A stretch of DNA of 64,000 bases from Porphyromonadaceae bacterium (lineage in GTDB: Bacteria > Bacteroidota > Bacteroidia > Bacteroidales > Porphyromonadaceae), in contig JAUMYQ010000005.1 in assembly GCA_030528555.1 (NCBI GenBank), positions 39,783-103,782 on the forward strand. Direction: 5' to 3'. Shown piece by piece: positions 35,057 through 44,043 of this stretch. Below the pieces are notes generated by a model. The model had not been told where the DNA came from. It saw only the letters and a list, made by a program, of their open reading frames with translations, and searched no databases. The position numbers were made by a program, and so were the translations under genes. Position 1 is the stretch's first letter, and every line of letters starts with the position of its first letter.

Positions 35057-35755
35057 TTAGTGGAGCATACGCAGGATGTGGCTTACCTGCCATGAATAGG
35101 CTATAAGCGACAATAGGAATAGCCACAAGCTTACTAGCCACAGGCGAAGTGTAGGGGCGAAGAGTTCTTTGGAGGGAACATGTCCAAGTGGTGATAGTAG
35201 GGAGCGTAGTCGGTTATGGAGTAAGCTTACTCCATAACCGACTATCGAGCCAACGGCAATGCCAACCACGACATCGGAGATGAAGTGAACGCCAAGGTAT
35301 AGACGGCTGTAAACAACCAGAGCAACGATGAGGCTGGTCGTCAGGGTATGGGCGCGATTATCTATAAGCCTGGAGAGAACGATCGCGCAGGCAGTGAAGT
35401 TGGAGGCATGTCCTGAGAAGAACCCAAAAGTTCCACCTTTGTAGTTGTAGACAACATGGAGTGTTTGAGCAAGCCCCTCGAAGTGTGTAGGACGAGGTCT
35501 AGCGAAGAACGGTTTGGAAAAGCTTGAGCTCAGCCCATCACACAGAGCGATACACAGCCCAATGGCAAGAAGGAATAGGATACCTTCTTGCCAAGGCTTC
35601 TTGTAGAATAGTATATGGAGTAGTACCGCGATCAAGGCTATCCAAGCACCAGGATTGGATAGCATATACATGAAAGCATCAGCTACTGGGCTGTGCATGG
35701 CATTGATACCCTTAAGAAGAGTAGTCTCACCAGGAATTAGCGGGGGATGGAGCAT
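35057..35755 (-). CDS. PAP2 family lipid phosphatase
   Basis: A 232-residue integral membrane phosphatase with the three PAP2 signatures: KPFFARPRP (about 80-88), FFSGHASN (about 113-120, catalytic His) and SRLYLGVHFISDV (about 149-161). It may recycle undecaprenyl pyrophosphate or remove lipid A phosphate (LpxE-like); the sequence alone does not decide. The coding region contains a 38-bp perfect palindrome at 35207-35244. It comes 9 nt after batE, within the Bat run. Confidence 0.9.
   Translation of the reverse strand: MLHPPLIPGETTLLKGINAMHSPVADAFMYMLSNPGAWIALIAVLLHILFYKKPWQEGILFLLAIGLCIALCDGLSSSFSKPFFARPRPTHFEGLAQTLHVVYNYKGGTFGFFSGHASNFTACAIVLSRLIDNRAHTLTTSLIVALVVYSRLYLGVHFISDVVVGIAVGSIVGYGVSLLHNRLRSLLSPLGHVPSKELFAPTLRLWLVSLWLFLLSLIAYSWQVSHILRMLH
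35207..35244. repeat. 38-bp perfect palindrome inside the PAP2 coding region
   Basis: TAGTCGGTTATGGAGTAAG followed directly by its reverse complement, with no loop. It encodes VGYGVSLLHNRL within the last membrane helix and the cytoplasmic tail. Such length and perfection inside a gene is not explained by coding needs. Confidence 0.85.
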
Positions 35756-35764
35756 TTGTATTGT

Positions 35765-36538
35765 CTAAGGGGTTGAAAGCATTAAGGGAAGGAGTACGTC
35801 AGATTTACGTACCCAAGCTTGTCGGCCATCTCTGAGCTTAACTTCAAGCCAACTCCCTTTCTCGGTAATCAATGGTAGAGCTGTGAGGGCTGGCAGCGTG
35901 GCTATGATCTTAGATTCAGATTCTGATGCAGCGAACATAGAGGTTACATCTCGTAAGGTTAGGCTATGTTCTAAGGTATTACGATAGTGACGTTGATGTA
36001 GTATGGCAGCGTTGGCTAGGAGGGAGAAGAAAAGTAGTATGGCTGCTGAATAGAAGCTATATCGCCTATGCTTGGGATGCTTGGAAAGGAGGAAGAAAGT
36101 GAAGCAAGAGAGAGAAAGTGTGAAAATTAAAAGAGCTACTGTCGCCCACATGCCTATAGAAAGGATATAGAAAAGTGGGTCGAAGAACTTAGCAAGAAGA
36201 GTTCGCCCATCACCTGGAGTATTGGATGCTTGTTTGTAGATTAAGCTGAGGTTATCTCGAGCCTCTGTGTGTGTTGGTTCTAGATAGAGCGCCATTTCAT
36301 AGTGTTTAATAGCCTCAGCTCTTTGTCCCATAAGCATGTGGGCTACTCCAAGATTGTAATACATCGTAGAGGTCGGTGCAGAGCTTTTGTATATCTCATC
36401 TTGATATATGTGAGCAAGCGAAGAGTAGTCTTTACTCTTCAGAGCTGTACTAGGATTTGAAACTGTGGCTAGTAGGCATCCATTGCTCATCATAAGTATA
36501 TAGCACCAAATGAAGATAATTCTTATTTCACTGCTCAT
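35765..36538 (-). CDS. batE: BatE, TPR and SH3-like membrane protein
   Basis: A 257-residue protein with a signal-like N-terminus, two TPR motifs (about 55-115, YYNLGVAHMLMGQRAEAIKHYEMALYLEPT is the second, split by length), two membrane helices (about 130-175) and a C-terminal SH3-like domain (about 190-250, ending GSWLEVKLRDGRQAWVRKSD). This is the standard BatE architecture. The Bat proteins form a periplasm-facing assembly linked to aerotolerance and envelope stress, exact role unsettled. Confidence 0.88.
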   Translation of the reverse strand: MSSEIRIIFIWCYILMMSNGCLLATVSNPSTALKSKDYSSLAHIYQDEIYKSSAPTSTMYYNLGVAHMLMGQRAEAIKHYEMALYLEPTHTEARDNLSLIYKQASNTPGDGRTLLAKFFDPLFYILSIGMWATVALLIFTLSLSCFTFFLLSKHPKHRRYSFYSAAILLFFSLLANAAILHQRHYRNTLEHSLTLRDVTSMFAASESESKIIATLPALTALPLITEKGSWLEVKLRDGRQAWVRKSDVLLPLMLSTP

Positions 36539-36553
36539 AGTAGATGCGAGAGA

Positions 36554-38332
36554 TTATTGGATATTGTTTTCAATGTATGCAATAATGTTAGCAGCTCGGT
36601 TATAGAGTGCCAGAGAGTTTTGTTCATTGGTTCCAGGGGCAAAGCGAGCGAATTCTATGGCATCCATCGTTTGCGTCCATTCTATTATTTGTGCTTGTGC
36701 TATACCTCGTTGGGCTAGCTGCTCAGCCACGATCGTTCTGTTTAGTTCTCCGCTTGGGAGCATAAGTTTGTTACCTATATATTCCCACATTGCCCTTAGT
36801 GCTTCTTCATAGAAAGCATCGTTTTGTCCTTCTCTACTGTATTTGTGAGCCAATCTTAGGCGTTTTCTTGCTACTAGGTTTGCTCGGCTCGCCTCATAGG
36901 TCCAAATATCAGCTTTACGTTTTTGCTGCTTTTTTATCCATACAATGATAAGGAGCATGAAGAAGACGAGTAGGGTATAGCAGGTGGGATAGAACCAACT
37001 GTTGACGAAGCTTAGACCATGAGGTTCGGACGTCCCTCTACGATAGCTCAATAGATGGGGTGAAGTAGGAGGTTGATGATGACCTGTCGAAACGATTTGA
37101 GATACTTCTTCCATAACCTTGCCAGGGAGAACGTCTATCTGTTGAGGGTTGGTTTGTAACTTTTTGTATTGTCCAAGTTGAGGATCAAAATAAGAGAGGC
37201 TTAGGGTTGGGAGAGTATAGGGACCTATTTCTCGGGGGATGATACTATACTCAATCGTGCGTGTACTCATGATCGCTTGTCCCTGTGGATTCTCCTCGAT
37301 TTGATCGGTTGGAGGGTATATCTCAAGACCGCTCGGAAAGTTAATTTCTGGGAGCTTAGCCATTTTGAGATTACCATTGCCTTCGAGTGTATATTTAAGG
37401 CTAAAGGCTTCATTCGTCTTGGGTGTTTGGGTACTGATATTGCTTTGTACGCTGAATCGACCCACAGCTCCCGAGAAGTCATCGGGTTGGTTGCTCTTGG
37501 GTAGAGGCTTTACCTCGATACTGATGGGTTGTGTGGCAAGCGTACGGTCTATCAGTTGTCCAAGAAATGGATTGTCGTCTGCCTCTAGAGGGATTTGTAT
37601 CGTCACTTTGTTGGATGGAATTACTAGCCTACCAGATTTTTGTGGATAGATTAGCTCTTTGTATATCTCTACCGTGTTGTAGAGATGTCCCTTGTACTCT
37701 TCGCGCACGATTTGTGTTACTCCGTCTGCTTTGAGATTCTGGCTAATGAAGTCATCATACGCAGGTTCTCTCGTCTCCACGAGACTGAAGTTACTCTGGG
37801 CATATAATTTATATGTGATGGGCAAAGCCTCTTGCTCATAGACGCTTCTCTTACCAACGATAGCTAAGTAGTGATACTGCTTTCTGGGATTAAGACCTTG
37901 TCTTACATCTAATTGTCTTGTTGTTTCTGGAAAGGCTTGTATAGATTTTGTTGGAGCCAGGAGTGTACGTCCATCATTTAGTTCTAGTCTAAGACCGCTG
38001 ATCTTGAAGTTCCCACGATCAGTCGCTAGAAACGTATAGGTATAGTTCAGTGAGGAGGACGAGGTTATCCGCCCATTGACGTAGTTTATTTCGCTGTTTC
38101 GGCTCGTTGCTGGCCCATAAAGCAACTCCAACCCATCGTGGCTTGGTTGTTCGGATATATTTACTTTACTATTGCCCAGCCCTGTGATTGTATAGCTGAT
38201 GGTGAATGGACGACCGACCTCTACGTCTTTTGGGGCATTTACCTCTATCTTTTGCGCATCTAGCCTGAGCAATGTCAGCAGCAGAGCGCATAGGTAATAT
38301 AGGGATATTCTTATCATTATGCTACTTACCAC
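36554..38332 (-). CDS. batD: BatD, large periplasmic beta-rich protein
   Basis: A 592-residue protein with an N-terminal signal peptide, a long region of repeated beta domains (about 25-420; KIEVNAPKDVEVGRPFTISYTI opens it), a transmembrane helix (about 445-467) and a cytoplasmic helical C-terminus. The length and layout are typical for BatD. It overlaps batC by 7 bp. Confidence 0.9.
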   Translation of the reverse strand: MVSSIMIRISLYYLCALLLTLLRLDAQKIEVNAPKDVEVGRPFTISYTITGLGNSKVNISEQPSHDGLELLYGPATSRNSEINYVNGRITSSSSLNYTYTFLATDRGNFKISGLRLELNDGRTLLAPTKSIQAFPETTRQLDVRQGLNPRKQYHYLAIVGKRSVYEQEALPITYKLYAQSNFSLVETREPAYDDFISQNLKADGVTQIVREEYKGHLYNTVEIYKELIYPQKSGRLVIPSNKVTIQIPLEADDNPFLGQLIDRTLATQPISIEVKPLPKSNQPDDFSGAVGRFSVQSNISTQTPKTNEAFSLKYTLEGNGNLKMAKLPEINFPSGLEIYPPTDQIEENPQGQAIMSTRTIEYSIIPREIGPYTLPTLSLSYFDPQLGQYKKLQTNPQQIDVLPGKVMEEVSQIVSTGHHQPPTSPHLLSYRRGTSEPHGLSFVNSWFYPTCYTLLVFFMLLIIVWIKKQQKRKADIWTYEASRANLVARKRLRLAHKYSREGQNDAFYEEALRAMWEYIGNKLMLPSGELNRTIVAEQLAQRGIAQAQIIEWTQTMDAIEFARFAPGTNEQNSLALYNRAANIIAYIENNIQ

Positions 38333-39102
38333 TTTCGTCTGGTCTGATTGTTTCGCTCTGCTTCTTGATCTCTTAGTAGCTGTTCCACTTTTTTTCTTGT
38401 CCTTTCATCGTTTTGCTTGAAGGCGTTGAGGATTTGCTCGGCTTGTTGTGGAGTTAATTCACCGTTCTGCTGATGATGCTGTGCAGAAGTTTGTTCATCC
38501 TTTGATAGCTGTTGTGGACTATTGGGTTTGTTTTCTTCGTTGCTTTGAGGTGCTGGAGACTGCTGCTCATTCTTGTCATTTTTCTGTTCATCTGTCTGTG
38601 TGCTGTCTTGCTCTTGTTGTTCTTTGAGCTTTTGGGCCAGTACAAGATTATAGCGAGTATCGTTATCAGAAGGCTTCTGAATGAGAGCCTTTTGATAGTA
38701 ATTGATTGCTATGTCGTATTGCTTACTACGCATGGCAATGTTCCCCATGTTGTGCAATACTGCCGAGATTTGCTCCGAGTTTAGAAGTTCTTCGTTTGTG
38801 AGTATTTGCTCATAGTGATGTGTCGCCTCCTTGTCTTTACTCTGTTTATAGAGACTACAGGCTAGGCCGTAGATCCCATGAATGGAGGTGCTGTCAGACT
38901 TCAGAGCTTTAGCAAAGGTGTTGTAGGCTTTGTCATACTTCTTCGCGTTGTAGTATTGCGCCGCACTATGTAGTTTTTGCTTGGTCCTGGCTTCTTGGGC
39001 GAAGGTGTTTAGTCCACAACAAAGCAGTCCCAGAGGGAGCAGCATTTTCTTGCAGTATCGTTGTACCAAGATGTCAATATTATTCTGTTTCGCTTTTGCC
39101 AT
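38326..39102 (-). CDS. batC: BatC, TPR protein
   Basis: A 258-residue secreted or membrane-anchored protein with a basic n-region, a hydrophobic stretch (MLLPLGLLCCGLNTFAQ), three TPRs (about 40-160) and a polar, Gln-rich C-terminus (about 165-258, repeats of EQQ/NEE). Family alignment supports a start at 39102, overlapping batB by 23 bp; an alternative ATG at 39045 would leave almost no n-region. BatC is thought to form a complex with BatA and BatB. Confidence 0.85.
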   Translation of the reverse strand: MAKAKQNNIDILVQRYCKKMLLPLGLLCCGLNTFAQEARTKQKLHSAAQYYNAKKYDKAYNTFAKALKSDSTSIHGIYGLACSLYKQSKDKEATHHYEQILTNEELLNSEQISAVLHNMGNIAMRSKQYDIAINYYQKALIQKPSDNDTRYNLVLAQKLKEQQEQDSTQTDEQKNDKNEQQSPAPQSNEENKPNSPQQLSKDEQTSAQHHQQNGELTPQQAEQILNAFKQNDERTRKKVEQLLRDQEAERNNQTRRKW

Positions 39103-40114
39103 CGAATAGTGTTTTGCTGAATAGTTTGTTTCTTCGTTCACTCACTATTAGCTCCCAAATTAGTAGGAGTAGGGTGCTCCAGGCTAGTAATTCATAGTAT
39201 TCGGTAAAGCTATTTGGGTTATATAGTCCCGTATTTGCTTTAGGCAAGAGAGCAATCTGATCTTCAAGAGAGCTTACAATGGTGTTATGATTGTTCGAAG
39301 CGATAAAAACTCCCCCACCCGCCTGGGCAATGTCTCGGCACATACTTGGTGCGAAGTGGGTTGTTATCACTTTGCCTTGTTCATCTTTGAGGTAGTTGCT
39401 GAGATCGATTGGGATGGGGCCACCCTCTTTCGTCCCTATACCCACCACTTGTACCTTGATACCAGCCTTTCTTGCCTCTGTTGCACTAACAATAGCATTA
39501 CCCTCATGGTCCTCACCATCTGTCAGGATAACGATGCTTTTGCCTATTTCTTTATTTGAAGAGAAGGCTGTACGTGCTAGGCTGATGGCCTCTCCTATGG
39601 CAGTACCTTGTGCCGAGAGCATATTGACGTTGATGTCGGCAACGAACTCCTGAGCAGTCTTCAGGTCTGTTGTCATTGGTAGATGTATGTAGGCTTTGGC
39701 TGCGAATATAACGATGCCTACCTTGTCGTACTTCATCCGTCTAAGCAGAGCTTGTAGCGCATGTTTGGTAAATTCTAGTCTAGAGGGTGCAAGATCTGGG
39801 CACAGCATAGAGTTGGAGACATCGATGCATAGCATTACTTCTGTCCCTAGCCTGTCCTCTTCAGAGCTTGTGCCGTTGGGTATCTGAGGACGAGCAAGTC
39901 CCACGATAATCAAGAGGGTAGCGAGCGAGATGAGCAGATCTTTGATCAAACGTTTGACGCCAACTCGCTCAGGCATCAGCTTATGGGCTTGCCTGCCAGC
40001 GTAGCTTCTGAGCTTGCGTCGCCGACTATAGTAGCTCCATAAGCTCAGTCCGATGAGGGGGATAAGGGTGAGTAACAAGTAGAAGTACTCTGGTGAGCGA
40101 AAAATCAATCTCAT
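39080..40114 (-). CDS. batB: BatB, von Willebrand factor A membrane protein
   Basis: A 344-residue protein with two N-terminal membrane helices, a vWA domain with the metal-binding motif DVSNS (D98, S100, S102) plus PMTTD and VILTDGEDHEG, and a C-terminal membrane helix (about 310-330). It follows batA by one nucleotide. The longer frame to 40180 lies in batA and is rejected. Confidence 0.92.
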   Translation of the reverse strand: MRLIFRSPEYFYLLLTLIPLIGLSLWSYYSRRRKLRSYAGRQAHKLMPERVGVKRLIKDLLISLATLLIIVGLARPQIPNGTSSEEDRLGTEVMLCIDVSNSMLCPDLAPSRLEFTKHALQALLRRMKYDKVGIVIFAAKAYIHLPMTTDLKTAQEFVADINVNMLSAQGTAIGEAISLARTAFSSNKEIGKSIVILTDGEDHEGNAIVSATEARKAGIKVQVVGIGTKEGGPIPIDLSNYLKDEQGKVITTHFAPSMCRDIAQAGGGVFIASNNHNTIVSSLEDQIALLPKANTGLYNPNSFTEYYELLAWSTLLLLIWELIVSERRNKLFSKTLFDGKSETE

Positions 40115-40115
40115 C

Positions 40116-41105
40116 TTATGGGCTAGTTCGTAGATAAGTATTGCGTAGCACGAAAGCAAATAGTAGCGAGATGAACGCAAGCAATAGAGGGGCTTGGTAC
40201 TGCTCTTGAGTTATGTGATAGTTGCGAGTCTTGAGCTTTGTTTTCTCTAGATTGTCAATCTCTTTATAGATCCCTTTGAGGTTCTCTAGGTCTGTGGCTC
40301 GAAAGTACTCCCCCCCCGTGTCGTTAGCTACTTGCTTGAGGATAGCTTCGTCTAGCTCTACTGGTACGGGACGAATTACAGTGCCACCAAAGGCGGAGGT
40401 AATGGGATAAGGGGCCATGCCTGCATCTGTTCCCATGCCTATGGTATGTATTGTGATGCCTAGAGTTCTAGCTAGCTGTCCTGCTATTTGAGGCGATATG
40501 TCGCCAGCGTTATTCACTCCATCGGTCAGGAGGATGACAACTTTGCTTTGTGCTTGGCTATTGCGGAGGCGGTTAAGTGCTGTTGCTAGTCCCAGTCCGA
40601 TGGCCGTTTTGTCCTGGATGATACCTGGCTCGATGTCCTCTAAGCGATTCAGTAGAATAGCATGGTCGGAGGTTAGTGGACAGGCTGTGAAGCTTTCGCC
40701 AGCAAATGCAACAAGCCCAATGTTATCATTAGGGCGCATACTGACAAACTCCTTGGCTACAATCTTCGCTCCCTCAATACGATTGGGTTTGAAGTCCATA
40801 GCGAGCATACTCGTAGAGATATCCATTGTGAGCATGATGTCGATACCTTCGACATCGCTCTTGGACCAACTATTTGTACTTTGAGGACGAGCCAAAGCAA
40901 CAATGACGCAGGCTATGGATGTTAACCGAAGTAAAAAGGGTAGATGCCGCAGGCGCACTCGCCAGCTGCGAGCAGCTATGCCTCTATTGATAGATAAGGG
41001 TATGTTCATCGCACCATGCTCTTTCTTCCCTCGATAGGCATACCAAGCGATTAGGAGGGGGATGAGACAGAGGAGCCAAAGTGTTTGAGGATTAAGCCAG
41101 GTCAT
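40116..41105 (-). CDS. batA: BatA, von Willebrand factor A membrane protein
   Basis: A 329-residue paralogue of BatB: two N-terminal helices (about 6-22, 55-75), MIDAS DISTS (D95, S97, S99), VILLTDGVNNAGDI, and a C-terminal helix (about 300-320). An 8-nt G run (plus-strand C8 at 40310-40317) encodes Gly-Gly near residue 265. BatA and BatB together form the vWA core of the operon. Confidence 0.93.
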   Translation of the reverse strand: MTWLNPQTLWLLCLIPLLIAWYAYRGKKEHGAMNIPLSINRGIAARSWRVRLRHLPFLLRLTSIACVIVALARPQSTNSWSKSDVEGIDIMLTMDISTSMLAMDFKPNRIEGAKIVAKEFVSMRPNDNIGLVAFAGESFTACPLTSDHAILLNRLEDIEPGIIQDKTAIGLGLATALNRLRNSQAQSKVVILLTDGVNNAGDISPQIAGQLARTLGITIHTIGMGTDAGMAPYPITSAFGGTVIRPVPVELDEAILKQVANDTGGEYFRATDLENLKGIYKEIDNLEKTKLKTRNYHITQEQYQAPLLLAFISLLFAFVLRNTYLRTSP

Positions 41106-41108
41106 ACT

Positions 41109-42092
41109 CTATGCTTTTTTGTCTAGGGCGGTTTGGCGAGACTCAATACAGAGCTCTATACTTTGGGCTATTTTTCTTGTGATATGTATAGAGGCTTTAG
41201 CCGTTGCCTCGGACGGCATTTCTTTGGCGAACTTGCTCATATCCGCTGCACTCAGTAGTTGATCTATACTCTGTTTCGTCTCTACGGGTACATCACTCAG
41301 GAGAAGGAAGTCCCTAATCTCGGTAGAGGTCATCTCCTGCCATGCCCAGCCTTCTGTCTGATGTAAATAGGTCTTGAGGGTATCGATGAGTGTGCTATAC
41401 AGTTCTTTGTAGTCTTCTTGTCTCTCATATGATCTACTCTCGAGCATTCGTAGCTGCTCCTCCAGTTGCTCTCGTGGAGTTTTCGATACTGAGGGAGCAA
41501 TCGAAGACAGGGCTGGGAGCTTGGGATGGCTGTCTTTGTACTTCTTGTACCTGTAGATACCGTATGCAGAGAGTATTAGAGCCATGATGAACCAGAGGAT
41601 AGGGGAGGAGAGTACGAGCCACAGAACATCTTTCCAGGTATAGCTCACGACCCAAAGGGATTTGATATCCTTAATCTTATCGGGATGTTCAAGGTCTACT
41701 TGAGGTTGAATAACGGAGAGGGCAAGAGGAGCTGTTATAGCCGTGTCTGAGCCTAGCACGGCCATGATTGGAGGTATGCTGATGAGCGTGGAGTCGAACG
41801 AAGTGATTAGTATCTTGGCTCTTATCTCTTTATTCATTCCTCCGAGGTCGATTGTGTCCGTTGCTCCGAAACTGAGTACAACGAAGCGTGACAACTCGTC
41901 TGCTCGCTCTACCAAATGGTATTTGGTTTGGAGTAGGTTACTGGTGCGGATTGTAACATCTATGACGGCTTGCTCTCCAGTTAGCATCTCAGCCCTGTCT
42001 AGTGCAGCTTGGATGGAGAGGTTTTGTGCCACTATCCCTTGTGAGAGTAGTAGGCAGGAAAGCAGTGTGGTGTATCTGATTAAGCGTGGCAT
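41109..42092 (-). CDS. Bat-operon membrane protein, DUF4381-like
   Basis: A 327-residue protein: signal peptide (1-22, ending GIVAQ), a beta-rich periplasmic part (about 25-145), a transmembrane helix (about 160-182) and a cytoplasmic helical tail with a coiled-coil-like stretch (TPREQLEEQLRMLESRSYERQ, split). A protein of this layout sits between the DUF58 gene and batA in most Bacteroidetes Bat operons. It overlaps the DUF58 gene by one base and precedes batA by 3 nt. No enzymatic motif is seen. Confidence 0.8.
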   Translation of the reverse strand: MPRLIRYTTLLSCLLLSQGIVAQNLSIQAALDRAEMLTGEQAVIDVTIRTSNLLQTKYHLVERADELSRFVVLSFGATDTIDLGGMNKEIRAKILITSFDSTLISIPPIMAVLGSDTAITAPLALSVIQPQVDLEHPDKIKDIKSLWVVSYTWKDVLWLVLSSPILWFIMALILSAYGIYRYKKYKDSHPKLPALSSIAPSVSKTPREQLEEQLRMLESRSYERQEDYKELYSTLIDTLKTYLHQTEGWAWQEMTSTEIRDFLLLSDVPVETKQSIDQLLSAADMSKFAKEMPSEATAKASIHITRKIAQSIELCIESRQTALDKKA

Positions 42093-42976
42093 TATATTCT
42101 CTTTCTAAAGAGTCTGATAAGTTCAGGTACGAAGTCTGCTCCAGTGGATAGGTTTGCTAGCTGTACCCCTGCCCTGAGGCAGTAGTCTTGGCACTGAGCG
42201 CTCTGCTCCTCGTAGGTCTGAGCGTAGTGGAGGCGTAGTCGCCTGTGGCAGGCATCTACCCAGGTACTTGTGCCAGTCTCTGCATCGTATAGCTGCATCA
42301 GTCCCAAAAGGGGCAGGTTGCTTTCTTGGGGGTCACTTACCCGTAGGGCAACGAGGTCGTGCTTACGTGCTGCCAAGCTCAACGAGGTTTGGTAGTCCTC
42401 TCTAGAGTGCAAAAAGTCTGATATGACGAACGCTGTACAACGCTTCTTGATGATACGCATCAGATAGTTGAGTGGTACGTTGAGGTTGGTGTCTCGCCCT
42501 CGTGGTGTGAAGGTAAGTAGCTCACGTACGATATAGAGGATGTGCTTGCGTCCCGAGCGTGGAGGTACGAATAGCTCTATGCTATCGGTGAAGAAGATAG
42601 CACCGATCTTATCGTTGTTCTGTATGGCGGAGAAGGCTAGTGTAGCAGTTAGCTCGACAACGAGCTCCAGCTTGCTCTTCCTTTGGGTGCCCCAGTCGAT
42701 ACTGCCAGAGAGATCAATAAGAAGCATGACGGAGAGCTCTCGTTCCTCATGGAATACTTTGACGAATGGATGTGCATATCGGGCCGTTACGTTCCAGTCT
42801 ATGTCACGCACATCATCGCCTATTTGGTAGCCTCTAACCTCGCTGAAGGCCATACCTCGCCCTCGAAAGGCCGAGTGATACTGCCCAGCAAAAACTTGTT
42901 CGGACAGCCCTTTGGCTTTGATCTCGATCTTGCGAACTCTCTTGAGTAGGTCGCTGTGGTCTAGTCCCTGCTTCAT
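42092..42976 (-). CDS. DUF58 domain protein of the MoxR/Bat system
   Basis: A 294-residue protein with RGMAFSEVRGYQIGDDVRDIDWNVTARYAHPFVK (DUF58 signature; key residues are the GDDVRDIDW block at about 52-60) followed by a vWA-like fold, VMLLIDLSGSIDWG (D86-x-S-x-S region). It is normally the partner of a MoxR ATPase. It overlaps the following gene by one base and lies 10 nt after moxR. Confidence 0.9.
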   Translation of the reverse strand: MKQGLDHSDLLKRVRKIEIKAKGLSEQVFAGQYHSAFRGRGMAFSEVRGYQIGDDVRDIDWNVTARYAHPFVKVFHEERELSVMLLIDLSGSIDWGTQRKSKLELVVELTATLAFSAIQNNDKIGAIFFTDSIELFVPPRSGRKHILYIVRELLTFTPRGRDTNLNVPLNYLMRIIKKRCTAFVISDFLHSREDYQTSLSLAARKHDLVALRVSDPQESNLPLLGLMQLYDAETGTSTWVDACHRRLRLHYAQTYEEQSAQCQDYCLRAGVQLANLSTGADFVPELIRLFRKRI

Positions 42977-42986
42977 ACACCGTGCG

Positions 42987-43979
42987 CTAGGGCACCTCTA
43001 CACGGTTGAGGATCTCTTTGATGATATCGTCCGCGCCAATATTGCTGGCCTCTGCTTCATAGCTAAGGCCAATGCGGTGGCGTAGTGCATCATAGCACAC
43101 AGCACGTATATCTTCGGGTATAACGTAGCCACGGTGCTGCATGAAGGCGTGTGCTCGTGCTGCCAAAGATAGAGCGATCGAGGCGCGAGGCGATGCCCCA
43201 AAGCTGATATAGCTTTGTATCTCTTCTAGCCCCGCATCTTGGGGAATTCTGGTGGCAAATACGATGTCTACGATGTAGCGCTCGATTTTCTGATCGAGAT
43301 AGACCACTTTGACAGCTTCTCTGGTTTCAAGTAGCTCAGCGATACTTAGTATGGGAGTAATCTGAGATTGGTTTGTGCTCAGGTGCTCTCGGATGATGAT
43401 TGCTTCCTCCTCTCGCTTAGGATAGTCTATCTTGACCTTCAGCATGAAGCGATCTACTTGTGCCTCGGGCAATGGATAGGTCCCCTCCTGCTCGATGGGG
43501 TTCTGAGTAGCCATGACGAGGAAGGGGCTTGGTAGGGAGAACGTTTGTTCACCAATTGTTACTTGTCGCTCTTGCATGGCCTCTAGTAGAGCACTCTGTA
43601 CCTTGGCTGGAGCTCGGTTGATTTCGTCCGCCAAGATAAAATTGGCGAAAATGGGGCCCTGCTTGACTTGAAACTCTTCATGCTTCTGAGAGTATATAAG
43701 TGTACCAACCACGTCTGCAGGCAGTAGGTCTGGAGTAAATTGGATACGCTTGTACTCGGCCTGTACGAGTGAGGCGAGCGTTTTGATGGCGAGCGTCTTG
43801 GCTAGCCCCGGTAAGCCCTCCAGCAGGATATGTCCATCTGCGAGGATGCCTGTCAGTAGGGCATCTATCAGGTGTGTCTGTCCCACGATGGTAGTCTTCA
43901 TGCCGCGACGCAGTTGCTCTACGACATGGCTTTGGCGTTGCACACGCTCCGTGATAGTCTCTATATCTAAACCTTCCAT
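42987..43979 (-). CDS. MoxR-type AAA+ ATPase
   Basis: A 330-residue AAA+ ATPase with Walker A GLPGLAKT (55-62), Walker B FILADEINRAPAKVQSALLE (about 110-129), and sensor region ATQNPIEQEGTYPLPEAQVDRF. MoxR ATPases act as chaperones for the insertion or activation of vWA-domain proteins, fitting BatA/BatB downstream. It probably heads the Bat transcript; a promoter was not recognised in the 64-nt spacer, so read-through from the HU-like gene is possible. Confidence 0.94.
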   Translation of the reverse strand: MEGLDIETITERVQRQSHVVEQLRRGMKTTIVGQTHLIDALLTGILADGHILLEGLPGLAKTLAIKTLASLVQAEYKRIQFTPDLLPADVVGTLIYSQKHEEFQVKQGPIFANFILADEINRAPAKVQSALLEAMQERQVTIGEQTFSLPSPFLVMATQNPIEQEGTYPLPEAQVDRFMLKVKIDYPKREEEAIIIREHLSTNQSQITPILSIAELLETREAVKVVYLDQKIERYIVDIVFATRIPQDAGLEEIQSYISFGASPRASIALSLAARAHAFMQHRGYVIPEDIRAVCYDALRHRIGLSYEAEASNIGADDIIKEILNRVEVP

Positions 43980-44043
43980 TTACCTATTAATAGGGTTCGT
44001 AATTAGCGATCTCAATCCATTATCCTGACACAAATAAGCCTGT

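Noticed and set aside
40310-40317. C8 run in batA as a phase-variation tract
   Set aside because: Short, and fixed by the conserved Gly-Gly of the vWA domain.
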